Counted from the first letter of the stretch, positions 1-7,800 are shown. The stretch: DNA of 33,379 bases from DASYAE01 sp036501535 (GCA_036501535.1 DASYAE010000288.1:1-33379); one strand, 5' to 3'. A program made the numbers and translations. The notes: generated from the sequence alone by a model not told the origin.

Positions 1-21
1 AACAACGAAAAGGAGGACACC

Positions 22-1380
22 ATGGGCAAACAAGGAGAGTCGCGCCAGCCGAACGGCCGGTCATCTATCTACCTCGGAAACGACGGCTACTGGCACGGAC
101 GCGTGGTCATGGGCGTCAAGGACGACGGCTCACCCGACCGCCGGCATGTGATGTACAAGGACATTCAGCGCGTCGCCGATGCCGTGCGCGAGTTGGAGAA
201 GCAGCGCGACGCTGGATCGACCAAGAAGGCGAGCCGCCACGTCCCGACCGTCGGTGAGTGGATACGAACGTGGCTTGACACGATCGCGCCGCGTACGGCT
301 CAGCAGTCCACGGTCGATGAGATCTACCGCCCGAAGGTCGAGCGATGGATCATCCCCGGGCTCGGGAAGCACCGAATCGACCGGCTCCGGCCCGAGCACT
401 TGGACAAGTTCTATCTCCGGCTCGCACAACAGGGCTTGTCCACGAAGACCGTGCTCATGATCCATCAGATTCTTTCCCGCGCGCTCAAGATGGCCGTCCG
501 GCGCGAAGTCGTCGCGCGGAATGTCGCGACGCTCGTCGACTCGCCACACCACCGAGACGCCGAAATCGAGCCGCTGACGGCGGCCGAGGCACGCGCGATC
601 CTCGACATGGCGACGGTCATGCCGAACGGTGCGCGATGGTCGGTCGCGCTCGCACTGGGGCTGCGCCAGTGCGAAGCGCTCGGAATGCGCTGGGGCTGCA
701 TCGACCTCACGGCGGGCACTATGCGTGTTTGGCAGATCAAGCGGGCGCGGTACCGCCACGACTGCGATGACCCGCACGCGTGCGGCGCGAAGTTCCACCG
801 GAAGCCGTGCGCTGAGCCGTGCACGCGGCACAAGACGCGGTGCCCGGCGCACTGTCGCCCGGACTGCCAATTGCATGCGCAGCAGTGCCCGAAAAGGCTC
901 GGTGGCGAGTGGACATTCCGCGAGCCGAAGGGTGGCAAGGCGCGCAGCCTCGTCATTCCCAAGCCGCTGCTCAAGCTGCTCAAGGAAGCTTGGCGGCAGC
1001 AGAAGAAGGTCAAGGAAGCGGCCGGGGACAAGTGGGAAGACTGGGACTTGTGCTTCCCGAACTCGCTCGGCAAGCCGATGGAGCCGCGCGACGACTGGGA
1101 AGCTTGGAAATGGCTGTGCAAGGCGGCCGGGGTGCGTGACGCGCGTCTGCATGACGCGCGCCACACGGCCGCGACCCTGCTCCTGGAGCAGGGTGTCGAC
1201 ATCCGCGTCGTTCAGGAAATCCTCGGTCACTCGACGCTCGCCGTAACTAAGCGCTACGCCCACGTGACGACTCGGCTCGCCCAAGAGGCGGCAGAGCGCA
1301 TGAGCCGTGCGCTCTGGGACTCGGCCGACGAGGACGAGCAAGACGGCACGAACGACGACGATCGCGGCGCGAGCAACTGA
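22..1380 (+). CDS. int: Tyrosine site-specific recombinase (integrase) of an integrative element
   Basis: This 452-residue protein should catalyse integration and excision of a mobile element. The catalytic set is complete: Arg215 (in LRQCEALG), a Lys in the beta-hairpin around PKGGKARS, His377 and Arg380 (HDARH), His403 (LGHS) and the nucleophile Tyr412, nine residues after His403 as in the lambda Int family. The N-terminal half holds an AP2-like arm-binding region and a SAM-like core-binding domain (about 75-175). A Cys/His-rich insert (about 250-292) interrupts the catalytic domain, as in many integrases of Streptomyces integrative and conjugative elements; it may bind a metal. The start is set by a near-perfect Shine-Dalgarno (positions 9-16). 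The gene ends 77 bases before the 3' end of tRNA-Leu(UAA), the usual int-tRNA arrangement. Any excisionase would lie left of the window. Confidence 0.95.
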   Translation: MGKQGESRQPNGRSSIYLGNDGYWHGRVVMGVKDDGSPDRRHVMYKDIQRVADAVRELEKQRDAGSTKKASRHVPTVGEWIRTWLDTIAPRTAQQSTVDEIYRPKVERWIIPGLGKHRIDRLRPEHLDKFYLRLAQQGLSTKTVLMIHQILSRALKMAVRREVVARNVATLVDSPHHRDAEIEPLTAAEARAILDMATVMPNGARWSVALALGLRQCEALGMRWGCIDLTAGTMRVWQIKRARYRHDCDDPHACGAKFHRKPCAEPCTRHKTRCPAHCRPDCQLHAQQCPKRLGGEWTFREPKGGKARSLVIPKPLLKLLKEAWRQQKKVKEAAGDKWEDWDLCFPNSLGKPMEPRDDWEAWKWLCKAAGVRDARLHDARHTAATLLLEQGVDIRVVQEILGHSTLAVTKRYAHVTTRLAQEAAERMSRALWDSADEDEQDGTNDDDRGASN

Positions 1381-1399
1381 GACTAGAAATGAGACTAGA
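1378..1399 (+). repeat. 10-bp direct repeat after the integrase
   Basis: The sequence tgagactaga occurs at 1378-1387, including the integrase stop codon, and again at 1390-1399, a 12-bp period. Short direct repeats beside an attachment core are often arm-type sites for integrase or excisionase; that role is inferred from position alone. Confidence 0.5.
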
Positions 1400-1457
1400 G
1401 TCGATCTTGACCGGCTCCACGTCTAGGGGTTAAGATTAAAAGCGCAGGTCAGAGCAG

Positions 1458-1510
1458 TGCCCGAGACGGGGGTCGAACCCGTACGACCGCGAGGTCCGGG
1501 AGGTTTAAGC
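1458..1510 (-). other. att: Candidate attachment-site core in the 3' half of tRNA-Leu(UAA)
   Basis: Integrases of this class commonly recombine within the 3' half of a tRNA gene, leaving the tRNA intact. The integrase lies immediately beyond the 3' end of this tRNA, so the core is expected between the anticodon arm and the discriminator base. The second copy would be left of the window, so the exact limits cannot be seen. Confidence 0.4.
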
Positions 1511-1540
1511 TCCCTGCGTCTGCCATTCCGCCACCCGGGC
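1458..1540 (-). tRNA. bldA: tRNA-Leu (anticodon UAA), bldA type
   Basis: This is an 83-nt class II tRNA on the minus strand. The 7-bp acceptor stem pairs GCCCGGG with CTCGGGC, including one G-U pair. The anticodon stem is GGGAG/CTCCC with loop CTTAAAC, giving anticodon UAA (plus positions 1505-1507). There is a long variable arm (GACC/GGTC), and a T arm ACGGG-TTCGACC-CCCGT. The discriminator is A73, as expected for leucine, and CCA is not encoded. It reads UUA codons, which are rare in high-GC actinobacteria. In Streptomyces the equivalent tRNA is BldA, needed for translation of developmental and secondary-metabolism genes containing TTA. The gene symbol is by that equivalence; a developmental role in this organism is inferred. 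Confidence 0.95.
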
Positions 1541-1544
1541 AGGC

Positions 1545-1581
1545 CGCGGCTGAGCCGCGCCCCCATCAGCGTGACAGCCTA
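1545..1581 (-). promoter_or_regulatory. Possible tRNA-Leu(UAA) promoter and leader palindrome
   Basis: On the minus strand TAGGCT at 1576-1581 is a reasonable -10 hexamer 36 bases upstream of the tRNA 5' end; no convincing -35 is visible. Between it and the tRNA a palindrome, CGCGGCT-g-AGCCGCG on the plus strand (1545-1559), could fold in the primary transcript near the 5' processing site. Confidence 0.35.
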
Positions 1582-2165
1582 GCGGGAATTGGCACGTGCC
1601 GAAGCCCGGCCCACGCCGGGACGGGGCTGAGCTCGGCGGATCGGGGCGGGGCGGGGTGAAAGTCTTGAAGGATTGCAAGGCTGCGGTCGTGGTGACTCGG
1701 GCAGGCCTCTTGCGGCCTCTTGTGGGCCGGGGGTGGCGCCTCGGCGGGGCGTGGCGCAGGCGCACACTTGCTCGTGATCATGGTCGCGGTCGTGTGGGGC
1801 GACGCGGGCTGGGTCGGTCGCTCGGGCGGCCGGCCGCCGAACGGGCGGCGATGTGATTTGGGCGGTCGGGCCGCGCATGGTTGAACGACCACCCAGCCCA
1901 GCTCGGTCGTCCTAGCGCGACGAGACGTGTGTGTCTTCTGGCTCTTCCGCTCTGCCTGACCACCCTGAGTTCGACCGCGTCGGCAACGCACAGCCGGCGT
2001 GGTCACGCTAGTCAGACGGCGGGCGGAGGGTCACGGCGTCGCGCTTCGGGCGTCGTGCTGGGCCGGGGGGCTCGTGGTTTTGCTCTGCCGCTGGTCTGTG
2101 TTGGTCCCCGTCTTGTCCTGGGCTCCCGTTTTCGTCGGTGGCGGGGCCAGGGGATCTGGGGCGGC
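1582..2165. other. Intergenic stretch without a convincing gene
   Basis: Several open frames cross this region on both strands, but none has a ribosome binding site together with a recognisable protein; their translations are Pro/Arg/Ala-rich as expected of noncoding GC-rich DNA. The tRNA promoter and any regulatory DNA should be at its left end. I see no hairpin terminator or tandem repeat. Confidence 0.5.
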
Positions 2166-2396
2166 CTAGGCGAAGGCCCGGCTGGCGCGGCGGACGTCGT
2201 GCTCGTGGATGATCGCCGTGGCGAAGCCGTGCGGCAGGTTGTACTCCGCGCGCAGCCAGGCGACCCTCTCCTCGAAACGCAGCAGCGCCGGCCCGGAGTC
2301 GACCTCGCGGAACCAGTCGGTGAGGGCACGGCCCGTAGCGGCGGGCACGCGGGCGAGCAGGTTCCGGTGGGTCTGTTCCGAGTGGTGCAGCGACAT
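2166..2396 (-). CDS. Small DUF4287-like protein
   Basis: This 76-residue protein begins MSLHHSEQTHRN and contains the pattern I associate with DUF4287: ATGR..TDWF near the front, then RFEERVAWLRAEYNLPHGFATAIIHE, an amphipathic helix followed by a Gly/His-Ala-x-Ala-hydrophobic-hydrophobic-His segment. The open frame extends farther upstream, but the ATG at 2396 has a good ribosome binding site (GGGAG, about 7 bases away) and the family-like sequence starts there. The molecular function is unknown; in some proteins this domain is joined to DUF5655. It stands alone between two long intergenic regions. No membrane segment or signal is present, so it is likely cytoplasmic. Confidence 0.75.
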   Translation of the reverse strand: MSLHHSEQTHRNLLARVPAATGRALTDWFREVDSGPALLRFEERVAWLRAEYNLPHGFATAIIHEHDVRRASRAFA

Positions 2397-2735
2397 TTCG
2401 CGTCTCCCAGAGAGTTGCGGCCGCCGGTCTGGCCGGCGGAGCGGCTGACTACGGTATGAGGGGATCGGGCGGACGACTCGTCGGTGGAAGCGACTGCTGG
2501 GTGCTGAGATGCGGCCGGATGACGGCCTGCTTGCGGCACGGTTTGATGTGACCGCTCCGTGACATTGACTGTGCCCGACCGGCGGGGCTAGGGCAAGCCC
2601 TGCGAGGCTGGTTATTTTCACGCGGCGGTAGTTCGATATTGCACAACTGGCCACCTGGGCGGCGCCTTACGTGTGCCTTCGCGGGCAAAGCGGGTCGATA
2701 TGCACATGTGCCGTGGCAGGCTCTAGCCTTGACTG
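2397..2735. other. Divergent intergenic region
   Basis: About 340 bases separate the divergent DUF4287-like gene and the small gene at 2736. It must carry promoters for both. It is more AT-containing around 2600-2650 than its flanks. I could not pick out a confident -10/-35 pair or an operator. Confidence 0.45.
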
Positions 2736-3161
2736 ATGCACGATTCCGGCCTTTGCGTCGCCCGGTTGGCCGAGATGACCGGGCGTCTGACCTCGGTGTA
2801 CAGGGCGATGCCGGAGTCGCGGCTGCTGCGGAGTCTGCCGGATGGACGGACCGGGGCACGGGCCGGGTACGACCTCGCCGCGCTGTTAGCCCGGATGGCG
2901 CATGGCGTGGAGGAGCGCGAGTCGGCCGTCGAGCCGAAGTGGCGCGATTTTCCCGATGTGGGGCCGTTCTCGGTGGGCGACCAGATCGCTGTGGCGGCGC
3001 ATGAACTGGTTGCCGTAGTCACCGATCTGGTCGATATGGAGGGGCCCGACGAGCTGGTCTGGTCGGGGGATCCGGGGAAGGTCGGGCAGCGCGTTCCGGC
3101 GGCCGTGTCGACCGCGGCGGCGCTCGATGCCGCGGCGGATCTCTGGGTCCTGATTAGGTAG
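2736..3161 (+). CDS. Small uncharacterised actinobacterial protein with a TTA codon
   Basis: This 141-residue protein has no function I can name. It starts MHDSGLCVARLAEMTGRL and contains GPFSVGDQIAVAAHELVAVV, a phrasing I recall from conserved hypothetical proteins of streptomycetes. It looks mostly helical and soluble, with no signal peptide or membrane segment. Third codon positions are strongly G/C, supporting a real gene. Leu51 is encoded by TTA (2886-2888), the only in-frame TTA I found in any gene of the window, so its translation should need tRNA-Leu(UAA), encoded about 1.2 kb away. No strong Shine-Dalgarno precedes the ATG. It is convergent with the thiolase gene. Confidence 0.7.
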   Translation: MHDSGLCVARLAEMTGRLTSVYRAMPESRLLRSLPDGRTGARAGYDLAALLARMAHGVEERESAVEPKWRDFPDVGPFSVGDQIAVAAHELVAVVTDLVDMEGPDELVWSGDPGKVGQRVPAAVSTAAALDAAADLWVLIR

Positions 3162-3232
3162 AGCGATAGGTGGGGAGACGGCGGGCGGTTGTGGGGCGGT
3201 CCCGGCCCCTGCGGCGCCGTAGGCGGCACGCG

Positions 3233-4453
3233 TCACGAGAGCCGCTCAAGGACCATCGCCATGCCCTGGCCGCCGCCTACGCACATGGTCTCCAGGCCGA
3301 ACTGCTTGTCGTGCCACTGCAGCGAGTTGATCAGCGTGCCGGTGATGCGCGCGCCGGTCATGCCGAAGGGGTGGCCTACCGCGATGGCGCCGCCGTTGAC
3401 GTTGAGCCGGTCGATGTCGATGCCGAGGTCCCGGTAGGACGGGATCACCTGGGCCGCGAACGCCTCGTTGATCTCGACCAGGTCGATGTCGCCGATCGCC
3501 ATGCCGGCCAGCTTGAGCGCCCGGTTCGAGGCCTCGACCGGGCCCAGGCCCATGATCTCCGGCGACAGGGCGCTGACACCAGTCGACACGATCCGGGCCA
3601 GCGGGGTCAGGCCGAGCTCGCGGGCCTTCGCGTCGGACATGACGACGACTGCCGCCGCGCCGTCGTTGAGGGGGCAGCAGTTGCCTGCGGTGACGGTGCC
3701 GTCCGGCCGGAAGACCGGCTTCAGTGCCTCGACGCCCTCGAGCGTCACTCCGGCGCGCGGGCCGTCGTCCTTCGCGACGACGGTGCCGTCGGGCAGCGTG
3801 ACCGGGGTGATCTCGCGCTGCCAGAATCCGTCCTTCAGCGCCTGCTCGGCCAGGTTCTGCGAGCGCACGCCGAACTCGTCCTGGTCGCGCCGGGTCACGC
3901 CCTTGGCCTGGGCCAGGTTCTCCGCGGTCTGGCCCATCGCGATGTACGCGTCCGGCAGCGTGTCGTCCTCGCGCGGGTCGTGCCAGGTGTCGGCTCCGCC
4001 GGCCGCGCGCGACTCGGTGCGGGCCTGCGCCTCGGCGAAGAGCGGGTTGCGGGTGCCCGGCAGCGAGTCGGAGTTGCCCAGCGCGCCGCTGGAGACGGAC
4101 TCGACGCCGGCCGAGACGAACACCTCGCCCTCGCCGGCCTTGATCGCGTGGAAGGCCATCCGCGTGGTCTGCAGCGAGGAGGAGCAGTAGCGGTTGACCG
4201 TGGTGCCGGGCAGGAAGTCGTAGCCGAGCAGCACGGCCACGATCCTGGCCATGTTGAAGCCGGCGGCGGCGCCGGGCAGGCCGCAGCCGAGCATCAGGTC
4301 GTCGACGCCGCGCGGGTCGAGCGCGGGCACCTTGTCCAGCACGGCGCGCACGGCGGTGCCCGCGAGGTGGTCCGGCCGCAGTTCCTTGAGCGAGCCCTTG
4401 GCCGCACGGCCGATCGGGGTGCGCGCGGTCGCGACGATGACTGCTTCGGGCAT
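3233..4453 (-). CDS. Thiolase (acetyl-CoA C-acyltransferase)
   Basis: The 406-residue length is normal for a thiolase, which condenses two acyl-CoA units or cleaves 3-ketoacyl-CoA with CoA. The catalytic residues are in place: nucleophilic Cys90 (NRYCSSSLQ), His361 in GHPFGMTGAR, and Cys391 in CVGGGQGMA. The start MPEAVIVATARTPIG has a good ribosome binding site (GAGGAGA). The sequence alone does not separate a biosynthetic acetoacetyl-CoA thiolase from a beta-oxidation FadA; no FadB partner is adjacent, and the gene appears to be transcribed alone from a promoter with a palindromic operator. The protein is cytosolic and normally tetrameric. Confidence 0.93.
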   Translation of the reverse strand: MPEAVIVATARTPIGRAAKGSLKELRPDHLAGTAVRAVLDKVPALDPRGVDDLMLGCGLPGAAAGFNMARIVAVLLGYDFLPGTTVNRYCSSSLQTTRMAFHAIKAGEGEVFVSAGVESVSSGALGNSDSLPGTRNPLFAEAQARTESRAAGGADTWHDPREDDTLPDAYIAMGQTAENLAQAKGVTRRDQDEFGVRSQNLAEQALKDGFWQREITPVTLPDGTVVAKDDGPRAGVTLEGVEALKPVFRPDGTVTAGNCCPLNDGAAAVVVMSDAKARELGLTPLARIVSTGVSALSPEIMGLGPVEASNRALKLAGMAIGDIDLVEINEAFAAQVIPSYRDLGIDIDRLNVNGGAIAVGHPFGMTGARITGTLINSLQWHDKQFGLETMCVGGGQGMAMVLERLS

Positions 4454-4513
4454 GGACGGTCTCCTCGGGTGCGGTAGAAGCCGACTGCGGTGTCCGCTTC
4501 GAAGCTACCGCAA

Positions 4514-4530
4514 ATATTACTCGCGAGTAA
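4514..4530 (-). promoter_or_regulatory. Thiolase promoter -10 with overlapping palindromic operator
   Basis: On the minus strand TAATAT (4514-4519) is a good -10 hexamer about 60 bases upstream of the thiolase start. It overlaps a perfect 14-bp palindrome, ttactcgcgagtaa (4517-4530). A palindrome of this form over a -10 suits a dimeric repressor such as a TetR-family fatty-acid regulator. The regulator is not identified. Confidence 0.5.
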
Positions 4531-4581
4531 CCGTGCAATGTGAATGGCGACGCGTACGGCGCCCGGCTATCGCTATAGCTG

Positions 4582-6030
4582 CTATCCGTTCGCGACCGCT
4601 GGGTCCGGACCGCCGCCGGAGCCGAAGGCGGTGCGCCGGAAGCTCTTGGATCCGACCGAACGTAGGACGGCAGCGGTCAGGTCCGGGTCCGGACCGAGTA
4701 CGGGGTCTGACGGGTCTGGCAGATCGTCGGCGGCAGCCAGGGGGCGCGCCGGGGCCACGGCGAGTGTCGGCGAGCCGACGGCGCCGCGCTCTGGCACGAC
4801 GGCGAACGGCAGCGCCAGCTCCGGCACGTGGCCGCGGTCCGGCTCGCGGACGATCTGCCAGGAGGCCGCGGCCAGCGCGGGCAGGAGGGCCGCCACCGCG
4901 GTCGCGTAGCCCTCGACGGAGGGGTGGAACCGGTCCGGGCCGAACAGCTCCGAGCGCTTGGCGAACTCGGGGCCGAGCAGCGCCCCCAGCGGCACCGAGC
5001 GGCCGCCGCCCGCGTAGACCGCGCTCGCCTGGAGCTTGGCCAGCCGGCGGCTCCAGCGGCGGGCCAGCCAGCGCAGCGGCGGCTGGATGGGGCGGATGGT
5101 GCCGAGGTCGGGGCAGGTGCCGACGACCACCGCGCAGCCGACCTCGCGCAGCCGGGTCACGGCCTCGCCGAGCTGCCTGGCCGCCTCGACCGGCGGGAGC
5201 CGGTGCGTGATGTCGTTGGCGCCGATCATGATGGCGGCGACCTGGGGGGCGTCGCCGTCGGCGAGCAGCTGGTCGACCTGCTCGTGCAGGCGGTCCGAGC
5301 AGGCGCCCACCCGGGCTACGTTCGCGAGCAGGACGGGCCGGCCCGTGTGCTCCGCGAGGGCGACGGAGAGCAGCGCTCCGGGTGTGTCCTCGGGGCGGTC
5401 TACGCCATAGCCGGCTGCGGTGGAGTCGCCGAGCACGGCGAAGCGAAGCGGCGTCACCGACTCGTCGGCGGTTGCAGTCGCCCTACCCCCGACCTCGACG
5501 GCATCGATACTCAAGTGGCCGGCTACCGCGCGTATCCCTGACGTGCCCACGACGGCTGCGGCTGCCATACCTACATCTGCACCTATATCTGCCGTGCCTA
5601 TCGCGTCCGCCTCGTACAGGTACCCGGCGGCGGTCCTGCGAGCGCGTCCGCGACGCTCCGTGCGCTCTCTGCGCTCACGCTGCTCAAGGTGGTCCAGCCG
5701 CCTGCGCTCCTGCCGACGCCGCTCCTCGGCCCGCGCGACAGCAGACGAACTCGCTCTGCCCGCCACACGCCCCGTCGCGCGTCTCGCCCGTGCCTCGCCT
5801 GCGGTCGTCGCTTCGGTCCGTTGTGCCAAATGATCGACAACATCGGCAACACTGTGTGCGGCGAACAAGCCGTCCGCGCGCGGCGGGGTCAGCGCAGCCT
5901 CGCCGATCACGCGGCGGGCGAGCTTGGCCTCGGCCACGACGAGGCCGATGGACATGCCGGTCAGCACGGTGAGCCCTCCGCCGCCCACCGCCGCCGCCGC
6001 GGCCACCTTACGGACGCTGATTCCTCTCAT
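4582..6030 (-). CDS. Membrane-anchored SGNH/GDSL hydrolase
   Basis: This 482-residue protein has an SGNH esterase/lipase domain at about 195-400. Block I is FAVLGDSTAAGYG with Ser203, Gly242 lies in the VGACSD turn, block III is IGAND with Asn272, and block V is DRFHP with Asp366 and His369, so the catalytic set is complete. An N-terminal hydrophobic stretch (about 9-32) is probably a signal anchor, placing the enzyme outside the membrane. Residues about 98-133 form a highly charged Arg/Glu segment that may be a helix or coiled coil. The C-terminal 90 residues are Pro/Ala-rich and lie beyond the hydrolase fold. The start at 6030 is chosen because GGAGG lies 7-8 bases upstream; an ATG 14 codons earlier lacks this. 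Substrate unknown. Divergent from the cystathionine beta-synthase gene. Confidence 0.88.
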   Translation of the reverse strand: MRGISVRKVAAAAAVGGGGLTVLTGMSIGLVVAEAKLARRVIGEAALTPPRADGLFAAHSVADVVDHLAQRTEATTAGEARARRATGRVAGRASSSAVARAEERRRQERRRLDHLEQRERRERTERRGRARRTAAGYLYEADAIGTADIGADVGMAAAAVVGTSGIRAVAGHLSIDAVEVGGRATATADESVTPLRFAVLGDSTAAGYGVDRPEDTPGALLSVALAEHTGRPVLLANVARVGACSDRLHEQVDQLLADGDAPQVAAIMIGANDITHRLPPVEAARQLGEAVTRLREVGCAVVVGTCPDLGTIRPIQPPLRWLARRWSRRLAKLQASAVYAGGGRSVPLGALLGPEFAKRSELFGPDRFHPSVEGYATAVAALLPALAAASWQIVREPDRGHVPELALPFAVVPERGAVGSPTLAVAPARPLAAADDLPDPSDPVLGPDPDLTAAVLRSVGSKSFRRTAFGSGGGPDPAVANG

Positions 6031-6247
6031 CGCTCGGCCCTCCTTCGTCGGAGTGTTTCCCTGCCCGCGCACCTTCTACGTCCTACGTAAGCCCCAGACC
6101 AGCAAGGTATCCGATACCGGTGACCACATGGTGGATGTTTTCTCCCCTGTGCCTAATCTAGGGGGGCCAGTAGGTATCTCGGTCGAACTCCGATTGAATT
6201 CGCCTGTATCCCGTCATGTCCTGCTCACCGCGCCCGAAAGGCCTCCG
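6031..6247. promoter_or_regulatory. Divergent promoter region with a short inverted repeat
   Basis: This region serves the SGNH hydrolase (minus) and cystathionine beta-synthase (plus). It contains an inverted repeat ggtatc-c-gatacc at 6106-6118 and a repeated tacgt element just to its left (about 6077-6088). No regulator is recognised. Confidence 0.4.
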
Positions 6248-7666
6248 ATGCGCTACGTAGACTCCGTGGTCGACCTGGTCGGCGACACCCCGCTGGTCAG
6301 ACTGAACTCGGTCGCCCGCGGCCTGGCCGCGACCGTGCTGGCGAAGGTCGAGTACTTCAATCCGGGCGGCTCGGTGAAGGACCGGATCGCGCTGCGGATG
6401 ATCGAGGCGGCCGAGGCCTCCGGCGCGCTCGTGCCCGGCGGCACCATCGTGGAGCCGACCAGCGGGAACACCGGGGTGGGGCTGGCCATGGTGGCCCAGC
6501 GCAAGGGGTATCAGTGCGTGTTCGTCTGCCCGGACAAGGTCTCCCAGGACAAGATCAACGTGCTGCGCGCGTACGGCGCCGAGGTGGTGGTCTGCCCGAC
6601 CGCGGTCGCTCCTGAGCATCCCGACTCCTACTACAACGTCTCCGACCGGCTGGTGCGCGAGATCCCCCGGGCCTGGAAGCCGGACCAGTACTCGAACCCC
6701 AACAACCCCCTCTCGCACTACCACTCGACCGGCCCGGAGCTGTGGAGCCAGACGGAGGGGCGCATCAGCGCCTTCGTCGCCGGGGTCGGCACAGGTGGAA
6801 CGATCAGCGGGACCGGGCGGTTCCTCAAGGAGATCTCGGACGGCCGGGTGAAGATCATCGGCGCGGATCCGGAGGGCTCGGTCTACTCCGGCGGCTCCGG
6901 GCGGCCGTACCTCGTCGAGGGCGTCGGCGAGGACTTCTGGCCCGAGTGCTACGACCGGGAGATCACCGACGAGGTGATCGCGGTCTCCGACAAGGACTCC
7001 TTCACCATGACCCGGCGGCTGGCCCGCGAGGAGGGGCTGCTGGTCGGCGGGTCCTGCGGCATGGCCGTCGTCGCGGCGCTGCGATACGCGCGGCGGCTGA
7101 CGGCGGACGACGTGGTCGTGGTGCTGCTGCCGGACTCCGGCCGCGGCTACCTGTCGAAGATCTTCAACGACGACTGGATGGCCGACTACGGCTTCCTGGC
7201 CCCGCCGACCGCAGAGGCCACCGTGGCCGACGTGCTGGACCGGCGCGGGGAGGGGCTGCCCGACCTGGTCCACATGCACCCGCACGAGACCGTCGGCCAG
7301 GCGATCCAGACCCTGCGCGAGTACGGGGTCAGCCAGATGCCGCTGGTCAAGGAGGAGCCGCCGGTGATGGCCGCGGAGATCGTCGGCTCGATCGTGGAGC
7401 GCGACCTGCTCGACGCGCTGTTCACCGGGCGGGCGAAGCTGGAGGACCCGCTGGAGGGCCACAAGTCGGGCCTGCTGCCGCAGGTCGGCTCCGGCGAGCC
7501 GATCAGCGCCCTGATGTCGGTGCTGGAGAAGGCGGACGCGGCGGTGGTGCTGATAGAGGGAAAGCCGCGCAGCGTGCTGTCCCGGCAGGACCTGCTCGCC
7601 TTCCTGGCCGGCACGACCGGGTCCGGGCCGGCCGGGGCGGCGGGAGCGGCGGCCGCGGCGGGCTGA
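6248..7666 (+). CDS. cbs: Cystathionine beta-synthase with C-terminal CBS domain pair
   Basis: This 472-residue PLP enzyme should condense serine with homocysteine to cystathionine in transsulfuration. Lys44 in GGSVKDRIA should carry PLP; EPTSGNTGVG (69-78) is the substrate loop; the GVGTGGTISGTG glycine loop (about 178-189) binds the PLP phosphate; GGSCGMAV (about 266-273) faces the cofactor ring. A tandem pair of CBS domains follows (about 325-460), ending in a short Gly/Ala tail. The CBS pair distinguishes it from plain cysteine synthase; in human CBS this region binds S-adenosylmethionine, but binding here is unproven. The frame is open for about 100 codons upstream, but the ATG at 6248 matches the family start and is preceded by GAAAGG. 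Confidence 0.92.
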   Translation: MRYVDSVVDLVGDTPLVRLNSVARGLAATVLAKVEYFNPGGSVKDRIALRMIEAAEASGALVPGGTIVEPTSGNTGVGLAMVAQRKGYQCVFVCPDKVSQDKINVLRAYGAEVVVCPTAVAPEHPDSYYNVSDRLVREIPRAWKPDQYSNPNNPLSHYHSTGPELWSQTEGRISAFVAGVGTGGTISGTGRFLKEISDGRVKIIGADPEGSVYSGGSGRPYLVEGVGEDFWPECYDREITDEVIAVSDKDSFTMTRRLAREEGLLVGGSCGMAVVAALRYARRLTADDVVVVLLPDSGRGYLSKIFNDDWMADYGFLAPPTAEATVADVLDRRGEGLPDLVHMHPHETVGQAIQTLREYGVSQMPLVKEEPPVMAAEIVGSIVERDLLDALFTGRAKLEDPLEGHKSGLLPQVGSGEPISALMSVLEKADAAVVLIEGKPRSVLSRQDLLAFLAGTTGSGPAGAAGAAAAAG

Positions 7667-7693
7667 ACGCTCCGCAGCGGCAGGTTCCTGTTA

Positions 7694-7734
7694 TTGCGAA
7701 TCAATTGCATCTGCAGTCTCTGTGCGAATAGCAT
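7694..7734 (+). promoter_or_regulatory. Nickel-transporter promoter with a Nur-box-like operator
   Basis: A plausible promoter is TTGCAT (7705-7710), 18-bp spacer, TAGCAT (7729-7734). Overlapping the -35 is TTGCGA-N5-TTGCAT (7694-7710), which matches 10 of 12 positions of the Nur box described in Streptomyces coelicolor (tTGCaa-N5-ttGCAA). The heptamer tgcgaat at 7695 recurs at 7723. A nickel-loaded Nur repressor here would shut off uptake when nickel is plentiful. Inferred from sequence only. Confidence 0.5.
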
Positions 7735-7800
7735 CGCTTTGCGCCGCACGTCGTGGCCGGCGCGAGGAGACCACGCGAGACGACGGAGAGTGCGGGAACC

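Noticed and set aside
1881..2459. Plus-strand open frame over the DUF4287-like gene
   Set aside because: It has no ribosome binding site or family resemblance, and overlaps a better-supported minus-strand gene.
3170..4477. Long plus-strand open frame opposite the thiolase gene
   Set aside because: It is the antisense shadow of a clearly recognised thiolase; its translation is Arg/Ala/Gly-rich with no family features.
7667..7800. Cobalamin riboswitch upstream of the nickel/cobalt transporter
   Set aside because: The leader after the predicted transcription start is only about 60 bases and no B12-box-like sequence is seen.
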